Assembly: GCA_045651685.1 (NCBI GenBank)
Contig: JAZRSV010000023.1
Coordinates: 22,623-86,622, forward strand
Direction: 5' to 3'
Length of the DNA stretch: 64,000 bases
Source: CAKVLS01 sp045651685
GTDB lineage: Bacteria > Bacillota > Clostridia > Christensenellales > UBA1242
Shown here: positions 18,427 through 26,608 of the stretch, piece after piece
Position numbering within the stretch: the first letter of the stretch is position 1
How the letters are laid out: every line of letters begins with the position of its first letter
Notes under the pieces: model-generated
Databases searched by the model: none
Told to the model about the DNA's origin: nothing
What the model saw: the letters and a program-made list of their open reading frames with translations, nothing else
Translations under genes and position numbers: made by a program

Positions 18427-18870
18427 ATGAAAGTTATTTTAACCAAAGATGTAAAAGGCTCTGGCAAAAAGGGCGACATTATCGAAGTTAGTGACGGTTA
18501 TGCAATTAACTTTTTGATCAAAAAGGGTTTTGCAGTAAAAGCAACTAACGAAACACTAAATATCAACGCAGGTCAAAAAGCATCTATTCAACACAAGATT
18601 GATGTAGAGCGCGCAGAATGCCAAGCAATAGCTGAAAAACTTAAAAAAGTGACAGTTATACTAAAACTAAAATCTGGCGAAAATGGCAAAATATTTGGCT
18701 CTATCACAGCAAAAGAAATCGCAGACCAACTTAACAAAGAAGGCCTTGCAGTAGAAAAGAAACAACTTGTTATCGAAAATTCTATCAAGACACCTGGCAT
18801 ATATACAATTACTGCAAAATTGTACAAAGACATCTCTGCTAACTTTACTTTGCGTGTTGATGCAGAATAG
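18427..18870 (+). CDS. rplI: Ribosomal protein bL9
   Basis: A 147-residue large-subunit protein. The N-terminal rRNA-binding domain has MKVILTKDVKGSGKKGDII and VSDGYAINFLIKKGFAVKA, matching the bL9 signature. A connecting helix follows (about 45-75), then a C-terminal domain beginning KSGENGKIFGSIT. ATG 18427 is chosen over an in-frame upstream codon because it has AGGGAGA at the right spacing and begins at the family's normal N-terminus. In many Firmicutes rplI is next to dnaB; here dnaB is 28 kb away. It is monocistronic, with its own promoter and terminator. Confidence 0.97.
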   Translation: MKVILTKDVKGSGKKGDIIEVSDGYAINFLIKKGFAVKATNETLNINAGQKASIQHKIDVERAECQAIAEKLKKVTVILKLKSGENGKIFGSITAKEIADQLNKEGLAVEKKQLVIENSIKTPGIYTITAKLYKDISANFTLRVDAE

Positions 18871-18885
18871 TTTATTAAAAAAATT

Positions 18886-18920
18886 AAGACACCTATTTTT
18901 GGTGTCTTTTTTGTTTTTTT
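18886..18920 (+). terminator. Intrinsic terminator of rplI
   Basis: AAGACACC/GGTGTCTT followed by a long T-rich tract. Confidence 0.88.
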
Positions 18921-19002
18921 TAGAATTGCAACCTGTCAAACATTATTATTATATTTTACAAATATTTTTTTGGTTGTTATAATATCGATAAGTGAGGTGT
19001 CT

Positions 19003-20502
19003 ATGAAAAAAACTCTTGGCATGTTGTGTCATGTATCTTCTATACCAAGCAAATATGGCATAGGCGATTTTGGCCAATCTAGCCGCGATTTTATCGACTT
19101 TTTGGCAGAACGCGATTTTAAGATATGGCAAATTTTGCCACTTAACGAAACCAACATTTGGAACTGCCCTTACTCTTCTAATTGTTGTTTTTCGATAGAC
19201 CCTATTTTTGTTGATCCTGACGAATTGTTAGCTCAAAACAAAATCACCCCAAAAGATGTAGAACAATTGCTAAAATTGCAAGACTCACCAACAGTTAACT
19301 ACACAATAATAAAAGAACAAAAGGCAAAACTTTTTGACATTGCTTTTAGCAATATTGACTCAAAAACTCAAAAAGCTGTAGAGAGTGAGTTTGAAACAAG
19401 CCCTTGGCTATATCAATATGCTTATTACAAAACACTATTAGATATTTTTAAGGTAGATGACTTTAGAGATGTGCCAAAAGTTTATTGGAAGATATCTTCT
19501 GCAAAAGCAAAAACCTTTATCAAAACCAACTACAAACAAATACTAAAATATGGTTATGTACAATACCTATTAGATAGTCAATGGCAAAAAGTAAGAGCTT
19601 ATGCAAAAAAACACGGCATAAAGATACTTGGTGATTTGCCTATTTACCCTAATCCAAATTCTTTTGATGTATTTGCTAGTCCAGAGCAATTTAAGCTAGA
19701 CCCAGAAACTTTGATGCCTACCGTATATGGTGGCGTACCACCAGATGATTTTTGCGCTGATGGTCAAAACTGGGAAACTTGCGTATATGATTGGGACTAT
19801 ATGCAAAAACACAACTACAAATATCTAATAGACAAAATAAAACTATTGCTTAACAAATATGATATATTGCGACTAGACCACTTTTTGGGATATACCGAAC
19901 ACTTTGAGTGGAGTGTTGCAAACCCTGGCACTGGCGAATGGTATATAAAAGGTGGCGAAGACTTTTTTAACACCTTGCAAGCAAACTGCGATATGTCTCG
20001 CATAGTTGTAGAAGACCTAGGCCTAGACAAAGAAGAAGCTAACCGTATCAAAAAAATGTTTGATCTAAAGGGTATGTGTCTTGTTCAGATGACTACTATA
20101 TACGACACAACTTTTAGATACTTCCCTGACAATGTACCTGCAAACAGCTTATACTACCTTCGCACACATGACAACAATACTTTTATTGGCTACCTATCTA
20201 CATTGCCACAACATCTAAAAGCAGACTTTTGTATGCTTATGGACATCAACTATGGTACAGACCAACAGATTTTGGTTGACTGTATACGCCGCATGATGCA
20301 ATGTAAGAGCAAAATTGTTATTATACAAATGCAAGACTTTTTGATGCAGGACCAAGACCAACGCATGAATATACCTGGCCAAGCAGAAAACTGCTGGGAG
20401 TATAGAGCGCCAAACGGCTACCAAGGCAAAGTCACACAAACTATTAACAAAGTTTTGCATGAAAAACCATTGCCATGCTTAACAAGTAAAAAAAATAAAT
20501 AA
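19003..20502 (+). CDS. malQ: 4-alpha-glucanotransferase (amylomaltase, GH77)
   Basis: Transfers maltosyl and glucanyl units between alpha-1,4-glucans. The protein has 499 residues from ATG 19003 behind GAGGTG. GH77 landmarks in order: SIPSKYGIGDFG, GGVPPDDFCADGQNW, ILRLDHF (catalytic Asp nucleophile), VVEDLG (acid/base Glu) and LRTHDNN (transition-state Asp). The usual GQLWGNPLYDW is GQNWETCVYDW here. No glycogen or maltose genes adjoin it. A terminator follows. Confidence 0.95.
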   Translation: MKKTLGMLCHVSSIPSKYGIGDFGQSSRDFIDFLAERDFKIWQILPLNETNIWNCPYSSNCCFSIDPIFVDPDELLAQNKITPKDVEQLLKLQDSPTVNYTIIKEQKAKLFDIAFSNIDSKTQKAVESEFETSPWLYQYAYYKTLLDIFKVDDFRDVPKVYWKISSAKAKTFIKTNYKQILKYGYVQYLLDSQWQKVRAYAKKHGIKILGDLPIYPNPNSFDVFASPEQFKLDPETLMPTVYGGVPPDDFCADGQNWETCVYDWDYMQKHNYKYLIDKIKLLLNKYDILRLDHFLGYTEHFEWSVANPGTGEWYIKGGEDFFNTLQANCDMSRIVVEDLGLDKEEANRIKKMFDLKGMCLVQMTTIYDTTFRYFPDNVPANSLYYLRTHDNNTFIGYLSTLPQHLKADFCMLMDINYGTDQQILVDCIRRMMQCKSKIVIIQMQDFLMQDQDQRMNIPGQAENCWEYRAPNGYQGKVTQTINKVLHEKPLPCLTSKKNK

Positions 20503-20510
20503 CTCACAAC

Positions 20511-20541
20511 AAAAAAGACACCAACAAAGTGTCTTTTTTTT
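20511..20541 (+). terminator. Intrinsic terminator of malQ
   Basis: AAAAGACAC/GTGTCTTTT with a T-run. Confidence 0.85.
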
Positions 20542-20543
20542 AT

Positions 20544-20573
20544 CAAATAAAAAACTCCATTAATTATGGAGTT
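20544..20573 (-). terminator. Terminator of the disrupted tRNA-Arg gene
   Basis: AACTCCAT/ATGGAGTT followed on the minus strand by TTTTTTATTT, six bases beyond the tRNA CCA end. This is the expected position for a tRNA terminator and shows which side of the island is the original chromosome. Confidence 0.75.
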
Positions 20574-20578
20574 CGTTT

Positions 20579-20621
20579 TGGTGACCCCACAGGGAATCGA
20601 ACCCCGAACTAGCCCTTAGGA
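20579..20621 (-). pseudogene. 3' half of a disrupted tRNA-Arg(CCT) gene
   Basis: Read on the minus strand: anticodon loop ending CCTAA, stem GGGCT, T-arm with GGGGTTCGATTCCC, acceptor strand TGGGGTC, discriminator A and encoded CCA. No 5' half is adjacent. The matching acceptor strand GACCTCA is found 15.9 kb away at 36551-36557, so this is the displaced half of a single gene cut in its anticodon loop by the island. Confidence 0.8.
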
Positions 20622-20995
20622 ATGCTTTGACGGAGATTCGAATCTCTAACTGAGTTTAGCATGGGCTAAGCTCGAGCCAACAAAAAATGAGCCCATTATG
20701 TCTCTTTGGTAACTTTGCTAATACACACCCTTTATTTGTGCTTGAATGGATCTTTTCTTATAGAGATTACAGATTGTTTGTAACGTTAAAAAACTTAGAC
20801 TCAATCTTTTGCGGGGAGAAGAAACATCTATCTTATTATGGTAATATGTTAATATTTTTAACTTAGATGTTATAAAACATATTATTTTAAACTTTAATCG
20901 CTAAGATTGCTAAAATTAAATTCACAATTAAACTATCTTGTTAATTAGGTTTTGTAGAAAATAAAAAAGCAATCATAGTTGATTGCTTTTTATTT
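20622..20995. other. Non-coding left margin of the island
   Basis: No convincing gene. It begins with sequence that can fold into a second T-arm-like stem (GGAGATTCGAATCTC at 20632-20646) and then becomes AT-rich. The first bases may be part of an older tRNA-derived attachment site. I see no promoter or repeat worth naming in the remainder. Confidence 0.4.
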
Positions 20996-23785
20996 TTAAT
21001 CTATGTTTAATCCCTTTAAGGTTGGATTTCCGGCATTTGGGAAGTCCCAAATAGCTGGATCCCAAACTTGTTCTATTGCTAAAAGAATTTCAAGCGTTGT
21101 TGCAGAGATTCCATACTCATAAATTACACCAGACTCATCAGATGTTCCTGCTATTACTACATCTTGTTCATCACTAACAAAAGAATTAATGATCTCTGGG
21201 ATTATTCCAGGATATCCACCATATGCAAGCCCACCTACATTTGAATAATTATTTAGAGATTCAGAATATATATTTGTTGTAATAAATGTGTTGGTTATTA
21301 TTATGCTGCTATCAGCACTAAATCCTACACCATAAACATGAGAATAGTATGTTACATTACACACAATATCGCCTTCTGAATAACAATTTGTTGTTTTTAT
21401 TGTAGAGCCTAATCCACCACTCGTGTATGCGAATAAGCCTCCAATGTAAGCGTTCTCACCTTCTACATTAATATCAATAACACTGTAGCTATCTTTTATC
21501 TCTTCTGCTATATAAGAAGCTAATCCTCCAATATAGGCATGGTTTGTTGTATTGATTGTCATAGATCCTGAATAATAAGATTGTTTAATATTTGTAACAC
21601 GGCAACATAATCCACCAACATTTACGCCAGGAGCAGATTTTACAATTATATTTGCGTCTACACCACTATTTGAAACGCTAATGCATTCACCTACTAAACC
21701 ACCAATAGCCAACCCGCATTTTGAACTTTCTATGCTTATATCTGTCTTAGAATAACAGTTATATATGTTATCACATACACCAACAAGCCCTCCGATTAAG
21801 AAGTTATCCCATCCATCACTCAAACTAGTAAAACTTATACTCCCAGTAGCAGAGCAGTTTTCTATGTTAGTATTTTCAGAAAATGCAACAAGAGATGCAA
21901 TATGCTTTGTTGTTGAATCTTCATCGACTATTGTTATTTCAAAATCGGTCAAATTTACATTCTTTATAACCGAATTACTTACATATCCAAACAAAGCGTT
22001 GTTTGTTCTATTTATTGTTATCTTAAAATTTGAAATTGTATATCCTTTTCCATCAAAAACTGAAGAAGCATAAAAATTAATTGGGTTCCATTCAATACCG
22101 CCTAGATCTATATCGCCTGTAAGCTCAAAAAAACCACTATTATTGCCTTGTATGTTAATTAAGTCTGAAGCATTATTTATTAAAACTGTGTTCGTTGTGT
22201 TATAACAATTTTTTAATGTACCACCGTATGCGGATAATGTGCCTTTATACACTTCTCCATTTTGAGTGTTTACATTAATTTTTCCATTTGCACTACAATT
22301 ATGCAGCTCACCACCATTAGACGATCCAACAATTCCCGCCGCATAAATATTGCCATATTCTAAAGAATATTCTATATTATAATTCACAACTTCTAAATTT
22401 TTTACTACCGAATGTGTTAAACAGCCAAATAGTCCGGCATTTTCTGTAGGTGTTGTTATTTTAAAGTTGGAAATTTTCTTATTATTACCATCAAACAATG
22501 ATAATGATAATTTTAAAGGGGTAAGTTCAGCATTATTAAAATCGATATTTCCCAACAATTTATAATAGCCACTATAAAATTCTTTTATGCCCAAAAGATC
22601 ATCAGTTGTTTTTATTTCAATATATTTATTTTCTTCTATCATTTTGCTGTAGTCAATTGTTGCTATTGCATAACCTGCAAGCTGCCCTACATATTCTTCT
22701 AAAGTAGAAATAGCAGAAAGTTTAGCTTCTGAATAACAATACTTCATAGAACCAAAGCTTGAATCATGTCCAACTATTCCGCCTACATATGCTGTGTCGT
22801 ATTCAGAAGAACCAGCACAACTACTTAATATATTTGTCGATAAAACAGAGCAATTATCAAAAGTCTCATAATAACTAGTTGAATTGCCCACAATTCCTCC
22901 AACATAACAGTTATAAACTGCTGAAAAAGAGATATCTGCATTTGAAACAGTACAGTTTTTTACCTTAGAGTTGTAAGAACTTCCAGCAATACCTCCAGCA
23001 CTTCCCGAAAAAATGTGTTCAGTATTTATATAAAAATCACAAATTGTTAAATTTTCTACTACAGCATTATTAATAGAACTAAAAAACCCGACATTTTCAT
23101 AACTTAATGTAATTCTAAAGTTTGAGATTTTATGTCCAGCACCATCAAAAGTCCCGTTATAATTAATTGGAGTCCACTCGCTTTCTTCTAAATCAATATC
23201 ATTAACTAACCTTGCTTTAGGAACGGTATCTATCATTCTTAGCCTTTCTGCATTGTGTACAATTAAATACCCATCACTTGTATACATGTCCCATTTGGCA
23301 TACAAAGTTACATCTCCCAAACTTCCTTTAGAAATGCCGGTCACAAGGTTTGCTTTATCAAAATTTTCTCCGTCATACCAACCACAAAAAACATATCCTG
23401 GTTTTTGTGGTTGACTCATTCTTACTTCATCCTTGATTGTATAGGTCTTTATCTCTTCTTCACTAAAATAGCCGCCATATAAATTGTAATTTATGTTATA
23501 TTTGTTAATTTCCCATTTTGCCTTTAAAACAATTGATTTTTCAATTGTATCATTTTCAAAATCCCATTTAGCATCGTTAGCATCATACCATCCTAAGAAT
23601 TTATACCCTGCTCTTGGTTCTACTGATGGTTCATACAACTTAAAATCGCCGGGTACTGTTACTTGTGTTGATCGACCTTCACCATAATCAAATTTTACAA
23701 AAAAATTTTTTGTGCAAGCAGATAGCAATAAAATAACCGGCACAAACAACAACATCGCAAAACAGATTTTTAATAATTTTTTCAT
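20996..23785 (-). CDS. Surface lipoprotein with InlB B-repeats and GLUG repeats
   Basis: A 929-residue protein with a lipoprotein signal (lipobox LLSAC). Two InlB-type B repeats follow (Listeria-Bacteroides repeat; signatures YKFLGWYD and YVFCGWYDG each ending in YAKW or KAKW). The rest is a long series of GLUG-type beta-helix repeats (GGIVGNS, VGGIVGHD, IGGLVGEC and others, about 200-890). Such proteins are displayed on the cell surface and often bind glycans or host structures. There is no LPxTG or transmembrane tail, so the lipid is the anchor. It is the only gene in the left segment of the island. Confidence 0.85.
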   Translation of the reverse strand: MKKLLKICFAMLLFVPVILLLSACTKNFFVKFDYGEGRSTQVTVPGDFKLYEPSVEPRAGYKFLGWYDANDAKWDFENDTIEKSIVLKAKWEINKYNINYNLYGGYFSEEEIKTYTIKDEVRMSQPQKPGYVFCGWYDGENFDKANLVTGISKGSLGDVTLYAKWDMYTSDGYLIVHNAERLRMIDTVPKARLVNDIDLEESEWTPINYNGTFDGAGHKISNFRITLSYENVGFFSSINNAVVENLTICDFYINTEHIFSGSAGGIAGSSYNSKVKNCTVSNADISFSAVYNCYVGGIVGNSTSYYETFDNCSVLSTNILSSCAGSSEYDTAYVGGIVGHDSSFGSMKYCYSEAKLSAISTLEEYVGQLAGYAIATIDYSKMIEENKYIEIKTTDDLLGIKEFYSGYYKLLGNIDFNNAELTPLKLSLSLFDGNNKKISNFKITTPTENAGLFGCLTHSVVKNLEVVNYNIEYSLEYGNIYAAGIVGSSNGGELHNCSANGKINVNTQNGEVYKGTLSAYGGTLKNCYNTTNTVLINNASDLINIQGNNSGFFELTGDIDLGGIEWNPINFYASSVFDGKGYTISNFKITINRTNNALFGYVSNSVIKNVNLTDFEITIVDEDSTTKHIASLVAFSENTNIENCSATGSISFTSLSDGWDNFLIGGLVGVCDNIYNCYSKTDISIESSKCGLAIGGLVGECISVSNSGVDANIIVKSAPGVNVGGLCCRVTNIKQSYYSGSMTINTTNHAYIGGLASYIAEEIKDSYSVIDINVEGENAYIGGLFAYTSGGLGSTIKTTNCYSEGDIVCNVTYYSHVYGVGFSADSSIIITNTFITTNIYSESLNNYSNVGGLAYGGYPGIIPEIINSFVSDEQDVVIAGTSDESGVIYEYGISATTLEILLAIEQVWDPAIWDFPNAGNPTLKGLNID

Positions 23786-23996
23786 TATACAACTCCTATT
23801 CTTAATTATTTTTTAATTACTTATATTTTATTTAATAAAACCTAGTTGAAGCATTTTCTATAGCTATCTAAAACAAACCATTTCACTTGTTGTTTTAGTA
23901 TATATACCTGTATCTCTAGGGTAGGGTTTAATATCCCTAGGAAACGCCACAGAAAACCTATAAATTATTAACAAATTAGGTGTTTAAAGTTTTTTT
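23786..23996. other. Upstream region of the surface lipoprotein
   Basis: AT-rich, without a gene. It contains an imperfect hairpin CTAGGG/CCCTAG (about 23918-23940). The run GTTTAAAGTTTTT just before the tRNA fragment recurs at about 24226, consistent with duplicated element ends. Confidence 0.35.
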
Positions 23997-24041
23997 TGGT
24001 GCAACCGAGATGATTTGAACATCCGACCTATCGCTTAGGAG
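23997..24041 (-). pseudogene. Second tRNA-Arg(CCT) 3' half (internal attachment-site remnant)
   Basis: Minus strand: CTCCTAAGCGATAGGTC (anticodon loop to variable loop), a T-arm GGATG-TTCAAAT-CATCT, acceptor strand CGGTTGC, A and CCA. The 5' half is missing. The 17 bases from anticodon loop to variable loop are identical to the intact tRNA at 36319, after which the two differ. That pattern fits a recombination junction between tandem elements. Confidence 0.75.
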
Positions 24042-24299
24042 CAATAGAAAATCATTAAAATAACTTTTCTACCACTCATTTTATCAATTATCATAAAAAT
24101 TATAGTCAATTTGACAGAAAATCTCAATCAAATTGACTATCTTTTCTAACTTTTAATCAACCCCACCCAAAATCGCGGTGACGATTTGGTGCACTTTTGA
24201 GCAAAATTGCAGTTTGGGTGCAGTTTAAAGTTTTTCTTGTTTGCTATATGAAAATCTGTACTTATGTGTTATAATATATTTTGTAATAAGGAGAACTTC
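24042..24299. other. Non-coding junction with a 13-base inverted repeat and the KAP gene promoter
   Basis: 24102-24140 is a perfect inverted repeat, ATAGTCAATTTGA and its complement, with a 13-base centre; it could be a terminator or operator. GGTGCACTTTTGAGCAAAATT (about 24190) resembles GGTGCACTTTGGGTGCAAATT at 36419, beyond the right tRNA. An extended -10 (TGTGTTATAAT, ending 24275) and AAGGAG precede the KAP gene. Confidence 0.5.
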
Positions 24300-25583
24300 A
24301 TGATTGATATAACAGAAGATAAATTAGATAGAGATGAAATCTTAAACAAACTTTTTCAAATTTTTAACAATTTTGGCAATCAAGACGATCAAGGATTAAC
24401 AATGGCTATCAATGGACGTTATGGAATGGGTAAAAGCACGTTGTTAAGTTTTATAGAGCAAAAAAACAAAGAAGAAAATCTATATAATGTCGTGCTCTAT
24501 GATGCATGGAAAAGTAATTTGTTTGAAAATCCTATTGTTCCATTAATGTACAGCATCAGCAAAATATCTAGCACAGGCAACAAATTGAAAAATGTGGCTA
24601 AAAAAGTTGTTAAAGCGATTCCAATAATGCTTGCAAAGACTTTAGCTAATACAACCAACATTGATATAACATCAGCAGTTGAATCGCAAGACATTTTTAA
24701 GGAATATGATGACTTTAATAAAGCAATTGACGAATGTAAAAAAATATTGGCTGAGATTTGTCAAAATAAAAAAACAATTTTGTTAGTAGACGAACTCGAT
24801 AGATGTTTACCTAAATATCAGATTAAAGTATTAGAGTCATTATATCACTTTTTAAACATTCCTAACTTAATTATTGTTATTGCTTTAGATAGAGAACAAT
24901 TAGAAGAAGCGATTAGAAACGAGTTTGGTAATTATACAGACACATATGGTTATTTATCAAAGTTTATACAGTATGAAATAGACTTACCAACAGAAACAAC
25001 CGCTAATTATGCTATAAGTTTAATGAATTTTAGAAGCGACTATGATCAAGAAGTAAAAGAAATAGTCGCAATGATGTTTGATGCATTGAATGTTTCAACA
25101 AGAGATATAAAAATAATAATGAGAGATCTTAATTTAATTTGTAAAGAAAAAAGAGATGGCTTTGGTTATATAAAGAATTATCCATATTACTATCCTATAC
25201 TGATTGCTTTCATGCTTCTTTTAAAGAGTCATAATGCAAATATCTATAAAAAATATTTTGGCAAAGAATTAGATAATAACTATGAAAGAGAATCCGTTTC
25301 TATAATAAAGACAAGATATCATGCTTTCTTAGAGGATATTAAACAAAGTAAATTTGTTCAGGTAATAACAACTTTACAATCCAACCCTTTTGGACAATCT
25401 GCATTACTTCATGTTATTAGCCTATTCGATAATGTTGACAAAATAAAACATGAAGATTTAGCTGTTTGTATAAAAAGAAGCGTTGAGGATGTTCAATTGT
25501 TATTGAAAGATACAAAGTTTATGTATTGGTATTTCCCATCAAGTGTAAACACGATCATCAATCAATTGAAAATTATATTATAG
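24300..25583 (+). CDS. KAP-family P-loop NTPase
   Basis: 427 residues from ATG 24300 behind AAGGAG. Walker A is NGRYGMGKSTLL (about 38-49) and Walker B is KTILLVDELDRC (about 158-169), the LVDELDRC form being typical of the KAP group. A weakly hydrophobic stretch (about 98-118) lies between them, where KAP proteins often carry membrane segments. KAP NTPases occur on plasmids and prophages; some, such as PifA, exclude phages. The gene stands alone and points toward leftward small genes, so a defence role is inferred from family and location. Confidence 0.8.
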   Translation: MIDITEDKLDRDEILNKLFQIFNNFGNQDDQGLTMAINGRYGMGKSTLLSFIEQKNKEENLYNVVLYDAWKSNLFENPIVPLMYSISKISSTGNKLKNVAKKVVKAIPIMLAKTLANTTNIDITSAVESQDIFKEYDDFNKAIDECKKILAEICQNKKTILLVDELDRCLPKYQIKVLESLYHFLNIPNLIIVIALDREQLEEAIRNEFGNYTDTYGYLSKFIQYEIDLPTETTANYAISLMNFRSDYDQEVKEIVAMMFDALNVSTRDIKIIMRDLNLICKEKRDGFGYIKNYPYYYPILIAFMLLLKSHNANIYKKYFGKELDNNYERESVSIIKTRYHAFLEDIKQSKFVQVITTLQSNPFGQSALLHVISLFDNVDKIKHEDLAVCIKRSVEDVQLLLKDTKFMYWYFPSSVNTIINQLKIIL

Positions 25584-25823
25584 TTATTTGCAAAATAATT
25601 CCTTACAAACATTGTAGGTAATTTCAATCACATGGTCAATTTCAAGGTTATGAAGTTGACCTTTTTCTATGTCTAAATTAAAGTATTCTTTCCATTTGTC
25701 TTTTGAAAACCCTTTAACAAAAGCATCTTCAAGTTCACAAATTTTGTTTAATTGCAATTGTATTTCTGCAGACATTTTCTCAGTTTCGAGAATATCTCTG
25801 ACTAGTTGTAAAACGTGGTTCAA
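25584..25823 (-). CDS. Small uncharacterised island protein (pair member A)
   Basis: 79 residues starting at TTG 25823 behind AGGTG. It overlaps the end of the next upstream gene by 44 bases, so the two are probably co-transcribed. Its C-terminus (LHNLEIDHVIEITYNVCKEL) resembles that of the protein at 26148-26381 (LHKLDIEEHIVHTYKVCKDV), so the two are diverged paralogues. They are helical and charged with no membrane segment. No known family recognised. Confidence 0.55.
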   Translation of the reverse strand: MNHVLQLVRDILETEKMSAEIQLQLNKICELEDAFVKGFSKDKWKEYFNLDIEKGQLHNLEIDHVIEITYNVCKELFCK

Positions 25824-26145
25824 CTTTCACACCTGCATTAGATTTTATAGAACAATACTTAGGATAATTTTCACCATCGCTATAAACAAGTATCATTACA
25901 TCACATTGAATACAGCAATACATAAGCACGTGAAAAACACCATTATAATCAATAAACATATCTTCTTGATACTTGGTAATATTGGGTTCATCTTCTAATA
26001 ACCTTTCACGGAAAGGTATAAACTCTCGCTTTGAAAGATATATAACTCTCTCAACTACATACTCAGCCTCAAAGCCCTCGCATTTATCAATTCTATTTCT
26101 AAGCAATCTAGCATTAGAAATATTACATATAAATCTAGTTTTCAT
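25780..26145 (-). CDS. Uncharacterised 121-residue island protein
   Basis: Starts at ATG 26145 behind GAGG, two bases after the upstream stop, and overlaps the downstream small gene. Predicted soluble alpha/beta protein with a Cys-rich middle (MYCCIQCDV). No family recognised. Lying between two paralogous small proteins, it may work with them; a three-gene unit of this kind could be a toxin-antitoxin-like or regulatory module, which is only a guess. Confidence 0.55.
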   Translation of the reverse strand: MKTRFICNISNARLLRNRIDKCEGFEAEYVVERVIYLSKREFIPFRERLLEDEPNITKYQEDMFIDYNGVFHVLMYCCIQCDVMILVYSDGENYPKYCSIKSNAGVKVEPRFTTSQRYSRN

Positions 26146-26147
26146 AG

Positions 26148-26381
26148 CTACCTCAATTTAAACACATCTTTGCAAACTTTGTAGGTATGCACAATATGTT
26201 CTTCAATATCAAGTTTGTGAAGTTTATTGATGTGGTTAATTAACTTTTCAAACATATCTTTTTGACTTGGTGTAAAGGTCGAAATCAAATCTTCTTTCAT
26301 GTGCTGAATATCAATAGATTTTTCAAAATACTCGTGTGAATTCATAAAACTTAAATCCACAAGTTCAATAATCTTTTTCAT
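26148..26381 (-). CDS. Small uncharacterised island protein (pair member B)
   Basis: 77 residues from ATG 26381, chosen over GTG 26387 because AAGGAGG lies six bases upstream of the ATG. It is the first gene of the leftward trio and a paralogue of the 79-residue protein at 25584. Its ribosome site is buried in a perfect 8-base inverted repeat (26382-26403), which suggests control at the RNA level or by a repressor. Predicted helical and charged. Confidence 0.55.
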   Translation of the reverse strand: MKKIIELVDLSFMNSHEYFEKSIDIQHMKEDLISTFTPSQKDMFEKLINHINKLHKLDIEEHIVHTYKVCKDVFKLR

Positions 26382-26403
26382 AAACACCTCCTTATAGGTG
26401 TTT
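26382..26403 (-). promoter_or_regulatory. Inverted repeat sequestering the ribosome site of the leftward trio
   Basis: AAACACCT, six bases, AGGTGTTT immediately before ATG 26381. On the RNA, the AAGGAGG Shine-Dalgarno spans the loop and the 3' arm. Confidence 0.6.
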
Positions 26404-26461
26404 GTCTTTTACCGTACTTTCAATTCTTTTGCAAGTCATTTCACATTTTATTTGAAAATAT

Positions 26462-26520
26462 GGATATAACAATCGCCTCCTAAGCGATAGTTCTTGGTTC
26501 AGTTCTTCTCATTTACACCA
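26462..26520 (+). pseudogene. Truncated tRNA-Arg(CCT)-like remnant, inverted relative to the others
   Basis: Plus strand: GGATATAAC (D-arm 3' part), ATCGC-CTCCTAA-GCGAT (a perfect anticodon arm with CCT), a poorly paired T-arm and CATTTACACCA. The acceptor and D-arm 5' parts are missing. It lies between divergent genes within the island and may be an attachment-site relic. Confidence 0.6.
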
Positions 26521-26608
26521 AAATCATCAATATTTTTGAAATTATTTAATAAAACCATACAAAATTTATAATTTTATGTTATACTTCTTTTATATAGGAG
26601 ATTTTACT

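Noticed and set aside
20579..20900. tmRNA (ssrA) ending at the CCA near 20579
   Set aside because: The T-arm and CCA fit, but there is no GGGG-type 5' acceptor partner within 400 bases, no tag reading frame and no pseudoknots. The true acceptor partner lies at 36551.
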